Below are positions 46,801-57,313 of a DNA stretch of 64,000 nt, in pieces. A model generated the notes under the pieces. That model saw only the letters and a program-made list of their open reading frames with translations, did no database searches and was not told the DNA's origin. The position numbers and the translations under genes are program-made. This stretch comes from Gnetum montanum (lineage: Eukaryota; Streptophyta; Gnetopsida; Gnetales; Gnetaceae). Positions within the stretch are counted from its first letter, which is position 1; each line of letters starts with the position of its first letter. The stretch spans positions 973,566 to 1,037,565 of the forward strand of contig MNCI01004926.1 of NCBI GenBank assembly GCA_015680685.1. Reading direction: 5' to 3'.

Positions 46801-49375
46801 CTTTGGTAGCCAAAAAATAAATTAATGAACCTACCAAGATCACAAATGAACTCGAGGAAGTCTACACACAACTGCAAGGATATTCCATGTGGTCCATTCT
46901 CTCCTCCAATGGATAATGGTACATGGGGGAGACATACTTGTTTTGGAACAATCAATAGGAAGGTGCATCAGTTAAAATCAAAGACATCATCATCTCCTAC
47001 TCAATTAAGACTTTGTAAAGACCCTTGATTTGCTCAATACTAGGAAAACATTGGTAGAAATATCAACTTAGGTGGACCCAAAAGTCAAGAAAGAATGGAT
47101 CCAACATGATTATGGGGTGGACCATAAGGATTACTATGCACTCACTAAGGTAGAGCATGTCTACTTTAAAATCATGACCTATCATCTTAACCCCATGGTG
47201 AGGCCAAATAAGGTCACAACCTTCTCCACTAGTGTGTGTGCCACTCTAAGTGGTAAATTCTAATCCAATCTTCCACAACTCATCTATCTAAAGATAGAGA
47301 AGTGGTTCAAGAAAAATGAAAAAGGTAGGAAGACACTTTCCTTTCCATGCATTATCAGAAAACTCTGCAAGAGGGGATGCATAGCATGCTATGCCAATGA
47401 CATAATCTTCCATGCTCCTACTACATCCTAGTAGGAGATGATGAAGGATAAAGTTGTTGGAAGAGGAGTAGCCACCACCATCACCACCTATGGGTAAAAC
47501 CACACCATAAGCACTTATAGCTACAAAAAGACTCTAGAAACCTCTTGAGCAACAATTGAAACAACAATAAAGTTTAATAGGCAAGGGGGAGCCATCAAAT
47601 TATTATCTAGCATTGAGCCATCTTAATGATGTCACCAAGATCATCAGTTGACTAAAGGAAACTAGCCCGCTATTCTTAACAAAGAGAACTCACGTGCCTA
47701 CTAGAACAAATGCTAGTGCCCAGGAAGTTAAGATGTTCATTCTTGGACAAGAGTTCCATGACATTTTTGGGAACACTGCAACTTTTTTGGTATGTCTAGA
47801 GGAAGGTGAGGGGGAAATTGCCCTAGTGATGTAGCACTAAGGATAAGAGACAACAGTGAAGGTGATGGTAGATATGGTATCAGAAGCCCTTAATACTTCT
47901 ATGACATCTCTTCTAGATATTTCTACATTACCAAATGTTCAAACATCTGCAAGAGCTAGAAGTGATTGGTTGAATGTAGCCCAACATGAGGAAGTGTTGG
48001 GAAGACTAATGGGAATCGAGTAATCACTTCCAGAGATATTTAATCTTTTGAATGAAACTATTGCAATCCAAAAATAATTGTTTGAGTTAAAGGGTAAACT
48101 TCTAATTTTCAATGTGCAACTATAGGCAGCTACCACCAAAAATCAATGGTTAGCCATCAAAGTTGTAGAGTTGCAAGTCTGTCTCTCCAATCCTACCATT
48201 GTCAACCCATCCCTTACACACAATGAAGTGTTCCAACAACTTTAGCAAAAAATTAGAAATGCAAAAAATTTGAAGAAGGTTGTGGTCTTTGACATATTTC
48301 TATTGGAAGCCATGGCATTCAACATCAAGGGATTTATCACAAGTCCATAAGAAGAACTTGGTCCTCACCAAGAATATGCATCACCTATGCAATATTAAAT
48401 AGTATAAAGATCATACGGTTGAATTTTTTTGACAATAGCAAGAGTAGCTAGCCAAGGTGAAACTTGATCTAAGGGGGTTTTTAGTGGGAAATATAAATCT
48501 CTCGATGGAGAAATTCTAAGTGCTTCACTAGAAAATGACCATCAAAGTATCCACCTAGAAAAATGAGGCCTTGAAATTTGATTGGATTAAGAATTATTAT
48601 AGGAACCAAGTTGGGCTTCTCAATAGAGTTAATAAGAAAGAGATATAATTAGCCAAAGCAAAGATGAATGAGACCCTCCACCAACTCCAATAAAGAGGTG
48701 ATGTATGGAAGCCAATCTTTGATGACTTAAATGCATATAACAAGGTAGAAATCTTTCTAAATAAGTTGCAAATCAAGAAGATCATGGAGTACATGGAGCT
48801 TGCCAATCTCCATTACACAAAATTTACTATGTTGACAATAAGGAGGAAAACTATTGAGTTGGAGAAGTAGGTGGCTAGTTCCTACCTCTTGTACAAGGTA
48901 GAAGTCAAACATTAAAAGGAAACCAAGTAGTAGTTGGAGATAGCCATCATAGAGCTTGAAGTTCTTAGAAGCTAATTCACTGACCATCAATTTGTTGTTG
49001 AGAACTTGGCTAAGAGAATGAATGACTACCACAAGCTATAAAACTTAGTGAAGGCATTTGATATCAAATGTAAACAATTCATAGCATGGTTTGTCAATGT
49101 AAAAGAGATGTTCCCTATAGTTTCATGCTCATGGGATACACCTGTGCTAGCCCATATCAATAAAGCTACATGAACTACATACAATCCCTATGACAAGGAA
49201 GAAAAGATGAGGGCACTACTGGATGCTTTTAGGCTTCCACTGGTAGTAGCAACAACATGATTATCTTAGCCACCTCCACTACCATAAGCGCTGAAACTTG
49301 GTGAAGGACCTTCAACGTCACAGGAGCCTCCACCTCAAGGCACTATTTGAAAATTCAACTTATCTTTGTCAACTT
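46801..49375 (+). pseudogene. ORF2 pseudogene of element E
   Basis: It is homologous to ORF2 of D but the start region is unrecognisable. The globular part is visible from about 46880 (MWSILSSNG-like) and in the open stretch 47072-47260 (VKKEWIQHDYGVDHKDYYAL, MVRPNKVTTFST). A long Lys/Glu/Asn-rich, probably coiled-coil part spans about 47990-48960. The C-terminus at about 49078-49250 reads WFVNVKEMFPIVSCSWDTP then EEKMRALLDAFRLP. Conservation of both ends between E and D marks them as the constrained parts of this unknown protein. The tail reaches to within about 220 bases of the polypurine tract. Confidence 0.65.
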
Positions 49376-49581
49376 AATGAAGCCTAATGAAATTTTATAA
49401 AAGCGTCTACTTTTATTGTCATGGATACCAAATTTATAATTCCATATAGTCTAGCACTCTGAGTCATTTAATCAATCTGTTTGTGTATTGTCTTTCAATT
49501 AATAAATTCCATACTTCCCTAATTTTTGTAAAAATGCTTGATCCTACTTTTCTTCACTTGGGGATGAGTTTTTAGTCAGTT

Positions 49582-49590
49582 GTGGGGGTA
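49582..49590 (+). other. Polypurine tract, element E 3' LTR
   Basis: GTGGGGGTA, preceded by GTT, directly before TGATGAG. Confidence 0.7.
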
Positions 49591-50462
49591 TGATGAGATA
49601 TCATTTGAATAACTGTGTTAATGGGCATGCATTGACATAGCCTCATTAATGTATCCCCATTGACACATGATGGTGACATGCATTAATGTAGAGGATCGAT
49701 GCTGACATAGTCAAGCCTATATAAACTCACGTACTAACCAAATTTATGGCACCTTGGTGTCAATATCATAATGAAGCCCTTGTATTTTGTCATTCCTAAA
49801 GTTGGAATATTTTTCATCTGAGTGCCCATAGTGTGATTGAAAAATATTATACAAAACTTTATTTGAACACCATGTACCTAAATGCATTGGTGTGAATGAA
49901 AATAAAGTTGAGATTTCTGGCATTTATTGTAGCACTTAGATTAGTTTAATATTTCTTAACAAACACTTTACTTTAAATGAATTTTACATTCCATGTCACA
50001 ATAATTAAAGTAATTAATGATGAACACAAAAGTACGATTGCTTTGATCATAAAGTATAATGCTTAGTAATCCCAATAGTGACCATTTGGTATGCCTAGTA
50101 ATCATCACTTGGTAATCCAATAGCATTAATACAAGTTTAGGATATGTATGACAAGTGGGTACAGCTACTTATGTTAGGATAATTAGCCTTTAGATAAGTT
50201 GGATAGTTAAAATGGTTAGTCATTAAATGTTCATCTTCCTACATAGAACTTAGGATTAAATATATATAAATATATAAATAAAAAAATATCATATGTCTTA
50301 ACTTACACTTAACTATATGCAAGAGCATATTGAAGTGAGAGTTAAGACAATAATGATCACATGACCCTTTGGTTCACAGCCTTTGTCCATAGGAAAACTT
50401 AGGAACTAAGTTCACAAAATTCAACCAAATTACTATTACATGCTTGTGATTCATATGGTTGG
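49591..50462 (+). repeat. Element E 3' LTR, main part
   Basis: It starts TGATGAGATATC, with TATATAAA at 49718-49725. It is cut near its end by element F; the last 26 or so bases lie at 57288-57313. Confidence 0.85.
50458..50462. repeat. Target site duplication of element F (left copy)
   Basis: GTTGG here and ATTGG at 57283-57287, one G-to-A difference. The intact site in the E 5' LTR reads TATGGTTGGGCATAGGG (near 38629). Confidence 0.8.
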
Positions 50463-51393
50463 TGATGAGTCATGAATTTTCTAGTTGTGATAACATAGCT
50501 GTGATATCGCAGTGGCTATGATATCACTACTGTGATATCACATCCATGATATCCCATGGGCTGCGATATTGCGTACGCGATATCATAGCTGCGATATCAC
50601 ATCAACCGCGATATCGCGTACGTGATATCACATCTGTCGTGATATCGCGGTCTACCTCAATTCCTATAAATAAGAAGCATCTTTCCTTGTTCTATAGTCT
50701 AGTTTTTCCTTTAGTGAAGCTCTTGCAGTTTTTTCCTTCTAGAGATAGAATAATTTCCCAGTGTTTGCCTGCAGTGTGGTGATTGTAATTTTACCGCATC
50801 CTTTACTCGAGTGTGACGTACTTGGATACGCACATGACTAGCAATAAAGATTGAGATTAATTCATCATTGTAGCATTCACTTTGTTTATTTATTTATTTA
50901 ATTATTATTTATTACTTTCCTAATTAGTCTCTCGCACCCTTAAACTCATGTTAAAACGCAGAATGAGTACGACTTAATTACGAGCATTTAAGTGTGACTA
51001 CTTGGTAACCTAGTAGCATACCTAGGATCTGCACTTGGGAATCCCAGTGGTGGTCATGCACAAAGTCCAAGATGTGTACAGATAATCAAGGAATGGATGC
51101 TCATCGCACTTAGGATAGATTAGATTCTCTCACCCTTCTCTCTTAGCTTAGTAATTATTACTTTCCATTATCTTCAGGATTAGTGTTAGATTAGAGACCA
51201 CATCATACACCTCACTCTGGACTAAACCATACGTGAAAATTATAATACTAGTCCAGGTGGGAAGACAACGAACTACAACCTAAGGCTAACTATCTAGGTG
51301 CCACAACTAGTCCGTTTGCAAAGTTCAACTGGATCATGCATGAAAATGCTCATATTCATATGGTTGAGTGTAGGGGTACCTCGCCACTCATCA
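50463..51393 (+). repeat. 5' LTR of element F
   Basis: 931 bases. Between about 50490 and 50650 it holds a cluster of GATATC words in partly palindromic units, including GATATTGCGTACGCGATATC (50565-50584) and GATATCGCGTACGTGATATC (50610-50629), each one mismatch from a perfect 20-base palindrome. TATAAATA at 50665-50672. Confidence 0.9.
50665..50672 (+). promoter_or_regulatory. LTR TATA box, element F 5' LTR
   Basis: TATAAATAAGAAG; the 3' LTR has TATAAATA at 56555-56562. Confidence 0.65.
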
Positions 51394-51394
51394 T

Positions 51395-51412
51395 TGGTGC
51401 CATTTCTGAGGA
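51395..51412 (+). other. Primer binding site of element F, tRNA-Asp type
   Basis: TGGTGCCATTTCTGAGGA, one base after the LTR, an altered form of TGGCGCCGTTGCCGGGGA. Confidence 0.65.
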
Positions 51413-51533
51413 CTATGCTAGATATCTAGATTAGTTATATCATACAAGGTCGCTATATAGGAATTAACGATATATCTTTTAAAAAGAAATAATTATTAAA
51501 AGTCACATATAGTTTCACACACAGTTTCACAAC

Positions 51534-53691
51534 CATGCCTCTCCTACAAGACTATAATAATGCCATATTTAGTGAGGTAGTTTATTAGAGAACCAACAAA
51601 TTAGATGAAAATGAAGATTGGAGTACTCAACCTTATGTAGGAGTCCCCTATGTTTATGAACACCCCAACAATACTCAAAGACTCTCGTCATCCAACTCTG
51701 ACACCTCTAGTGAGGATGAGACATCCCATAGAACAAGGAGGCCCGAAAGGCCTAGGACCTTCTCAATAACTAACAAGAACATACTTGGGGATGATTGGAA
51801 GACTTAAAAAATTCATAACGAGTTTTATAGTTCCTTCTCTTCCTCTACTCCTTCAATGTCAGAGTGTGACATGGATTACTATCTTTCAAGGGATCAACGT
51901 AGAACTAAAAATCGAGCTCACAAAGAAAATCAAGAACGCCAACATAAACAAAGGTAGCATCATCCCAACTAACAAACTCACAACCTACTTAGTGATGATG
52001 AAACCCTATTGGCCACTAAGAGCCTAACGCAAATACAAGAGGTTGTTTGAATCTCTCGTAGGCATCATAAAGAGAGCCGTCTACCCAAGCTCGATTTAAA
52101 CAACTTTCCCAATTTTTTAGGAGGCTATGACTTAGATCTGCATCAACATTTACAAGCCTTCTATGATGCCTATATGTGGAACAACATTGATAACAAGTGG
52201 GAAAAAAATTAAGCTCTTTCCCATAACACTCGTTGACCAAGCAAAAGTATGGTATAGATCATTAAAACAAAATTCAATATAACATTGGTCAACAATGGTA
52301 GAAGTCTTTAACAAAAAATATCAAACCTACGCAAGAGTGTCAGCCTTGAGGAAACCAATCCAAGAGTGGAAACAAGAACAACATGAACCCTTGGACATGG
52401 CCTTAGAAAGATATTATGCACTATTAAACCACTGTCCAGGCCATGGCTTTTCTGAGGAAAGGCTAATGTATCATATCATTGATGGGCTAAGTAATGAAAC
52501 AAGAGAGACCTTAGGAATGTATGCCCAAGGTCAACTATATGAACTATGAACCCATCAAGTCCAAGAGCTTGTTAAGAGGGTAGCAAAAGAAGAAGGAGAA
52601 ATGGCTAGATGGGAGAGTATTGAAAAAGATCAACAAGACCAAAATTTCAACTTAACAAAGGTCCATGATCATAAAAAGGAGAAATCAACCTATCATAAGG
52701 AGAAAAAATCATCTTTGCCAATACAACAATCATTAGAAGAAGACAAGGCAAAGATCAATAAGATGTTGGAATGGATGTATCAAAAGTGTGGAGAATTCAT
52801 CAATATCATTAGAGATAGAGTTTTGACAACCCAAAAAGCAATACAAAATAGTAGATAATAGGAAAAAAAGATAAGGAAAATAAGAGCTCAACTGCCAATC
52901 ATACGTATGAATGCAACATATGCCTGTACAATCACCCCAAGGGCCAGTTCCCAATCCTGTTACATTTACATGAGCATTGGAAAAACAAATTACATCCAGA
53001 GTTCGTGCAGAGATACTGTGTTCGATCATAGTGGAAACAATCCTAGTCGTGGGAGAGACCAACCCTAGACTAGAGGTACCCTTCTTATCATCCGAATCCA
53101 ATTGATTATCAAGTGCAACATCCTGTTTCCCCAACTAGGCCACCATACTCTATCGCACCACATTACTATTCTCCAAAATACTATCAACCCATGCCTTCAA
53201 CACAACCACCACCTTGTGCACCTTATACTCCTCCTAATTTTCAACATTCTCATCCTTTCCCTCCTTCTACATTACCACCAACTGTTCCTAAGGTGCCTGC
53301 ACCACAACATCAACCCATGAACGACACTTGTGCTACTACTACCAATAGTAGTGAAAAGCCTCCTCAACATCAAAAGAATCCTTTCTTTAAACATGATCGT
53401 AAGAAGGGACAACATAATTCTGAGGTCACTGCATCCTCCATCTCAGCACAAGTCCCACACTGTGGTGCACCCTTATCTTTGAACCCAGCACCTCATGTTA
53501 CTTCATCAGGGCCACCAACTAACACTCCAACAACAATGCGACCCAATGAACACAGCCATGGAAGGCATCATCCTGATCCTTCCATACCATCTAACGGTCC
53601 TAAATATCATAGTGGGTCAACTCATAATCCGGGAACTACATTGTATAAGTTTCCCCACTATGTTTACTATAACCCAGTGTGTGAAACCTAA
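51534..53691 (+). pseudogene. gag pseudogene of element F
   Basis: The likely start is ATG 51534 (MPLLQDYNNAIFSEVVY). An acidic/Ser-rich stretch follows (SSNSDTSSEDETSH), then an Arg/Lys/Gln-rich region, then LPKLDLNNFPNFLGGYD at about 52090, the capsid start. After a frameshift near 52210 the frame 52295-52549 keeps the core: WYRSLKQN before it, EWKQEQHEPLDMALERYYALLNH and GLSNETRETLGMYAQGQL. A helical basic segment follows (52601-52855), then a knuckle-like C-N-I-C-L-Y-N-H-P-K-G-Q-F at about 52926, where the last Cys is missing. The Pro-rich tail at 53113-53691 is open for 192 codons. It could be mistaken for an extensin-like gene, but position and composition fit the gag-pro linker. Confidence 0.75.
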
Positions 53692-55556
53692 CAAGGTAAA
53701 TATGACCGACCCCGAAGATTTCCAACATGTAAGGATCCCCTTCATCATCTATTAATCCTTGCCATCCTCAACCATTTAGCTATGAAGGATATCCCCCTTT
53801 CTAATAGCAAGTAGGATTAATAAATACTTTTCATTTTCTTTAATTTTACAACTTTTTGTTTTCCAGTTTTTCTTTTTTCAATTTCTTCTTTTATCTTTTT
53901 GTCTTTTTGTCTATTTAGGTTTTTATAAGTAATCTCATCTACAAATAAAACACTCATGTGGATCGTTGGTTGAGGTGTGTTCTATGTTTTCGAGTCTCGA
54001 ATGATCAATTATTTGGACAGTGAGTCCATTACACCCACTCATCCACTCTACAAATAAGAGGTTCTGTTCAAGGGTACAGTGATATTCTTGAAATTCTTAA
54101 AACCTAAAATTAATTTTGTGTTCATTGTACCCAAAATGAAGAAGGATCGACCAAGGGGGAATAATTAGGGTGTGACATCAATGGGACTTTCGAATTCTCT
54201 TTGATGACATTTGTGGGAGTTATCATGCAATGTGGTTGTACTAAGATCCTTGTAGATCTAACGAAAAATGGGAGTAAGAGTAATCAAAAGGGTACTCAAA
54301 AATCCAATGCTATTCAAGGGGGTCCCACTGGAAAGACATGCACCCATGCATGAAGGTTGGTGGCTTCTCTTGATTCAGTATTCAAAAAAAAAGAGAAAAA
54401 GAAAAACAAAAAGAAAAGTGCCACAAAACAAAAGCCACTCCTCCCTTGGATGAAATGGCAAGTGATCATAGGCCTTGTTGTTATGGTACTCTCATAGTTT
54501 TTCATCATGGGATAAGACAATGCGATGTCACTGATTAGAAGGATGGACTTGGTCTTAATCTTGGAATGACAGGTTAATGACACGTTACTCATGCTTTACA
54601 TGTAGTATTCACTATGCCCTGGGTCAGTTACCTCATGTCCCAATCTCTACAATCCCTTCTATACTTCGTCTCACCTCACAATTCATGTAATTATATCTCA
54701 TGTCGTGTGTAGCATAGAATTCCTACCTCACTCTGGTGATATTTACATGTGTGTGTTTTGTGGAGTTAGTGTGGATTACATTTAACCCTTCTAGTACCCA
54801 CGAACACTTTTAAGTGTGGTTACACAAGGGCATTATAGGTTGAAACCTACTTTGGGGAGAACCCACTTGTGTAATCTTTTGTAATCTTCGCTTATGACAT
54901 AGCTCACACACACCATTTATTACCCTTAGCATATTGTTCATGATATTCTTTCCCTTATTACTATCCCTCCAAATTTCAACGTCCCTATGAACAATCACAT
55001 AGCCTTTTTCTCTACCATCTGAGGTGTTTATTGATAAATTCCACACCATCATAATTTTTGTGCCTTCAGAAGTAGTTGAATTATCCTAGAACCCTTTAAG
55101 AATCATTTAGATTTCCTTAGTTTACNTCCTCTACAACTCGTGATTGTGCATCCCATGCTTTCATATCCATACCTCGCTCACTAGTACTCCGATTTTCATT
55201 CCATTTGAACCTACTTGAACCTGGAGTGTTCAAATTAGTTGTGGGGGAGGGGCACATGTCGAATAGCTCATAAATGTTTTGAAATTCATCATCGCCCGAA
55301 GGACATCTTTAAGGGTAACTAGTTGTAAAATTAAGAATAAAATGTGTCAAAAACAATTTCATCCCCTTAGCTATACCAGAAAATTGAATTTGGAAACCAC
55401 CTATGCAAAGAGGACTCAACATTATAATCTTTTGAGGACATGTTCTTCCAATAATTAACATCACATGGAAATAAAGTAAATCTATTAAGGCAAGCAGTAA
55501 GGTATAATCTAACTTTGGTAACAACCTTACTAACAATTGGCCTCGTGTGATTGCAG
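53692..55556 (+). other. Pol-deletion junction and spacer of element F
   Basis: No gene is seen. The gag tail ends at 53691 and T-rich spacer sequence like that after pol in D begins by about 53815, so pol is missing between them. A 7-base stem (54365-54371 with 54391-54397) lies where A and D carry their hairpin. A single N is at 55127. The interval ends GTGATTGCAG directly before the ORF2 ATG. Confidence 0.65.
55127..55127. other. Single ambiguous base
   Basis: One N in the spacer of element F; no inverted or duplicated sequence was noticed next to it. Confidence 0.9.
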
Positions 55557-56380
55557 ATGGCCCCGAAACGTGGAAAAAATGATCTCGGACAGGTGGAGGA
55601 CAAGTTTCTACCAAAAAACATGCAGAGTAGGAGGAATAATCATTTAGCATCCATCAAGAAGACTTTGCTACTACAATCAAGGCAGTTAGAAGAAGGAGCT
55701 TCTACTGCGTCTGAACAAGGACGATATCTCACACTGACCTAGGATTATGTTCAGACCATCCATGAAAGGTCCATATTCACTATAGTGATCATGGAATTAA
55801 ACTCTGGACCTTTCACAAAATTTTCTCTAGAGGCCGTTAGGGATCACCTCAAAGGATCCCCATTATGGCCTACCCTCTCTAAAGCGGTGCTTGGTACTTA
55901 GGGAAAACATACCAATTTTGGCACAATAAAGAAGAAGGAACCACTGTTAACAATTGTGGTGTGACTATTGACTTCTCTATTCAAGCCATTTTGGAAGTAT
56001 TAAAACTTTTGAATGTAGGGCCAAAAGTTGTTCAGAACCAACTGGACACTTTCAGAACCGAGCAACTTAATAAACTATTGACAGAGAATAAAAGGGTGGC
56101 GGAAGAAAAAAAAAGACTGACTGAGATGCCTCTATGGAACAAGCACAAACTTACACACATTCCAAGGCACTCAAGGCCTTACAAGAGGAGAAACTCTAGG
56201 CCATACTTCAACGCCATCAAATCCCAAGACCTGGAGCATAAGAAAAGAGAAAGAAACCTATGGAGGAGCCACCGCCACCAGGAACTACATGAGTTCCACC
56301 ATTTTGTAATCATAGGATATTCTTTTGTGTTGTGTCTCAATTTTGTTCTGACTCCACACTGCGGCATGAATCCATCCTAG
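55557..56380 (+). pseudogene. Truncated ORF2 pseudogene of element F
   Basis: The ATG at 55557 (MAPKRGKNDLG) matches the ORF2 start of D (MAPKQK). The first 62 codons are open, then a stop and frameshifts. A later open stretch from about 55961 has a helical, charged segment (LNKLLTENKRVAEEKKRL) that looks coiled coil. The conserved globular and C-terminal parts seen in D and E are missing, so it is internally deleted. Function unknown. Confidence 0.55.
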
Positions 56381-56461
56381 TCAATCAATAATCCCATACC
56401 TTTCCACTATGTAAGCAATGGAGCTTGTTCCCTCTATAACTCGAGGACGAGTTTTCATTTT

Positions 56462-56473
56462 GTCATGGGGGTA
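56462..56473 (+). other. Polypurine tract, element F 3' LTR
   Basis: GTCATGGGGGTA directly before TGATGAG, identical to that of A. Confidence 0.75.
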
Positions 56474-57282
56474 TGATGAGTCATGAATTTTCTGGCTGTG
56501 ATATCACTACCATGATATCCCATGGGCTGTGATATCATGGTCTACCTCAATTCCTATAAATAATAGGTAGCTTTTCTTGTTCTACAGTCTAGTTTTTCCT
56601 TTAGCAAAGCTCTTGCATTTTTTCCCTTCCAGAGATAGAATAATTTCCTAGTGTTTTCCCATAGTGTGGTGATTGTAATTGTATGGAATCCTTTACTTGA
56701 GTGTGACGTACATGGACACGCACATGACCAGCAATAAAGATCAAGATTACTTCATCATTGTAGCATTCACTTTGTTTATTTTTTATTTAATTGTTATTTA
56801 TTACTTTCCTAATTAGTCTCTCTCACCCATAAACTCATGTTAAAATGTGGAATGAGTACGACTTGATTATGAGCATTTAAGTGTGACTACTTGGTAACCC
56901 AGTAGCATACCTAGGATCTGCGCTTGGTAATCCTAGTGGTAGTTGTGCACGAAGTCCAAGATGTGTGTAGATAGTTAAGGAACGGATGCTCATTGCACTT
57001 AGGCTAGATTAGATTCTCTCACCCTTCTCTCTTAGCCTAGTAATTATTACTTTCCATTATCTTCAGGAGTAGCGTTAGATTAGAAACCAAATCATACACC
57101 TCACTCTAGACTAAACCATACATGATAATTATAATACTAGTTTAGGTGGGAAGACAATGAACTGCGACCCAAAGCTAACTGTCTAGGTGCCACAACTAGT
57201 CCATCTACAGAGTTCAACTGGATCGAGCATGAAAATGCTCATATTTGTATGGTTGAGTGTAGGGGTACCTCGCCACTCATCA
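56474..57282 (+). repeat. 3' LTR of element F
   Basis: 809 bases. It is about 120 bases shorter than the 5' LTR, almost all of it lost from the GATATC palindrome cluster: only three GATATC words remain against about nine. TATAAATA at 56555-56562; ends CTCATCA. Confidence 0.9.
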
Positions 57283-57313
57283 ATTGGGTATAGGATATAC
57301 TTTTTTCTCATCA
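57283..57313 (+). repeat. Element E 3' LTR, terminal remnant
   Basis: After the duplicated ATTGG it reads GTATAGGATATAC to CTCATCA, matching the end of the 5' LTR of E at about 38638-38663. Confidence 0.8.

Larger units (their letters stand above)
50463..57282 (+). mobile_element. Element F: Athila-like retrotransposon with gag but pol deleted
   Basis: 6.8 kb with LTRs 50463-51393 and 56474-57282. Gag is the best preserved in the window but of a different subfamily from A, D, E and G: its N-terminus does not match theirs. Right after the Pro-rich gag tail (53691) comes untranslated sequence, so protease, RT, RNase H and integrase are missing; a short ORF2 remnant starts at 55557. It sits inside the 3' LTR of E. 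Like A it could only have moved with proteins supplied in trans, if at all. Confidence 0.9.
24707..57313 (+). mobile_element. Element E: old Athila-like Ty3/gypsy retrotransposon, host of nested D and F
   Basis: Without the nested elements it is about 12.7 kb. The 5' LTR is 24707-24986 plus 38042-38663, the inside 38664-49590, and the 3' LTR 49591-50462 plus 57283-57313. Gag, protease, RT, RNase H, integrase and a coiled-coil ORF2 are all traceable but heavily broken. Its LTRs differ more from each other than those of A or D, in keeping with its being the oldest element of the stack. It inserted in H2. Confidence 0.85.

Noticed and set aside
50490-50650. Regularly spaced short repeats that might suggest a CRISPR-like array
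   Set aside because: The units are palindromic, variable in spacing and lie inside a plant LTR; no unique spacers or cas genes are present.
53113-53691. 192-codon Pro-rich open frame that resembles an extensin-like host gene
   Set aside because: It directly continues the gag of element F, matches the Pro/Gln/Tyr-rich gag-pro linker of the related elements in position and composition, and has no signal peptide.
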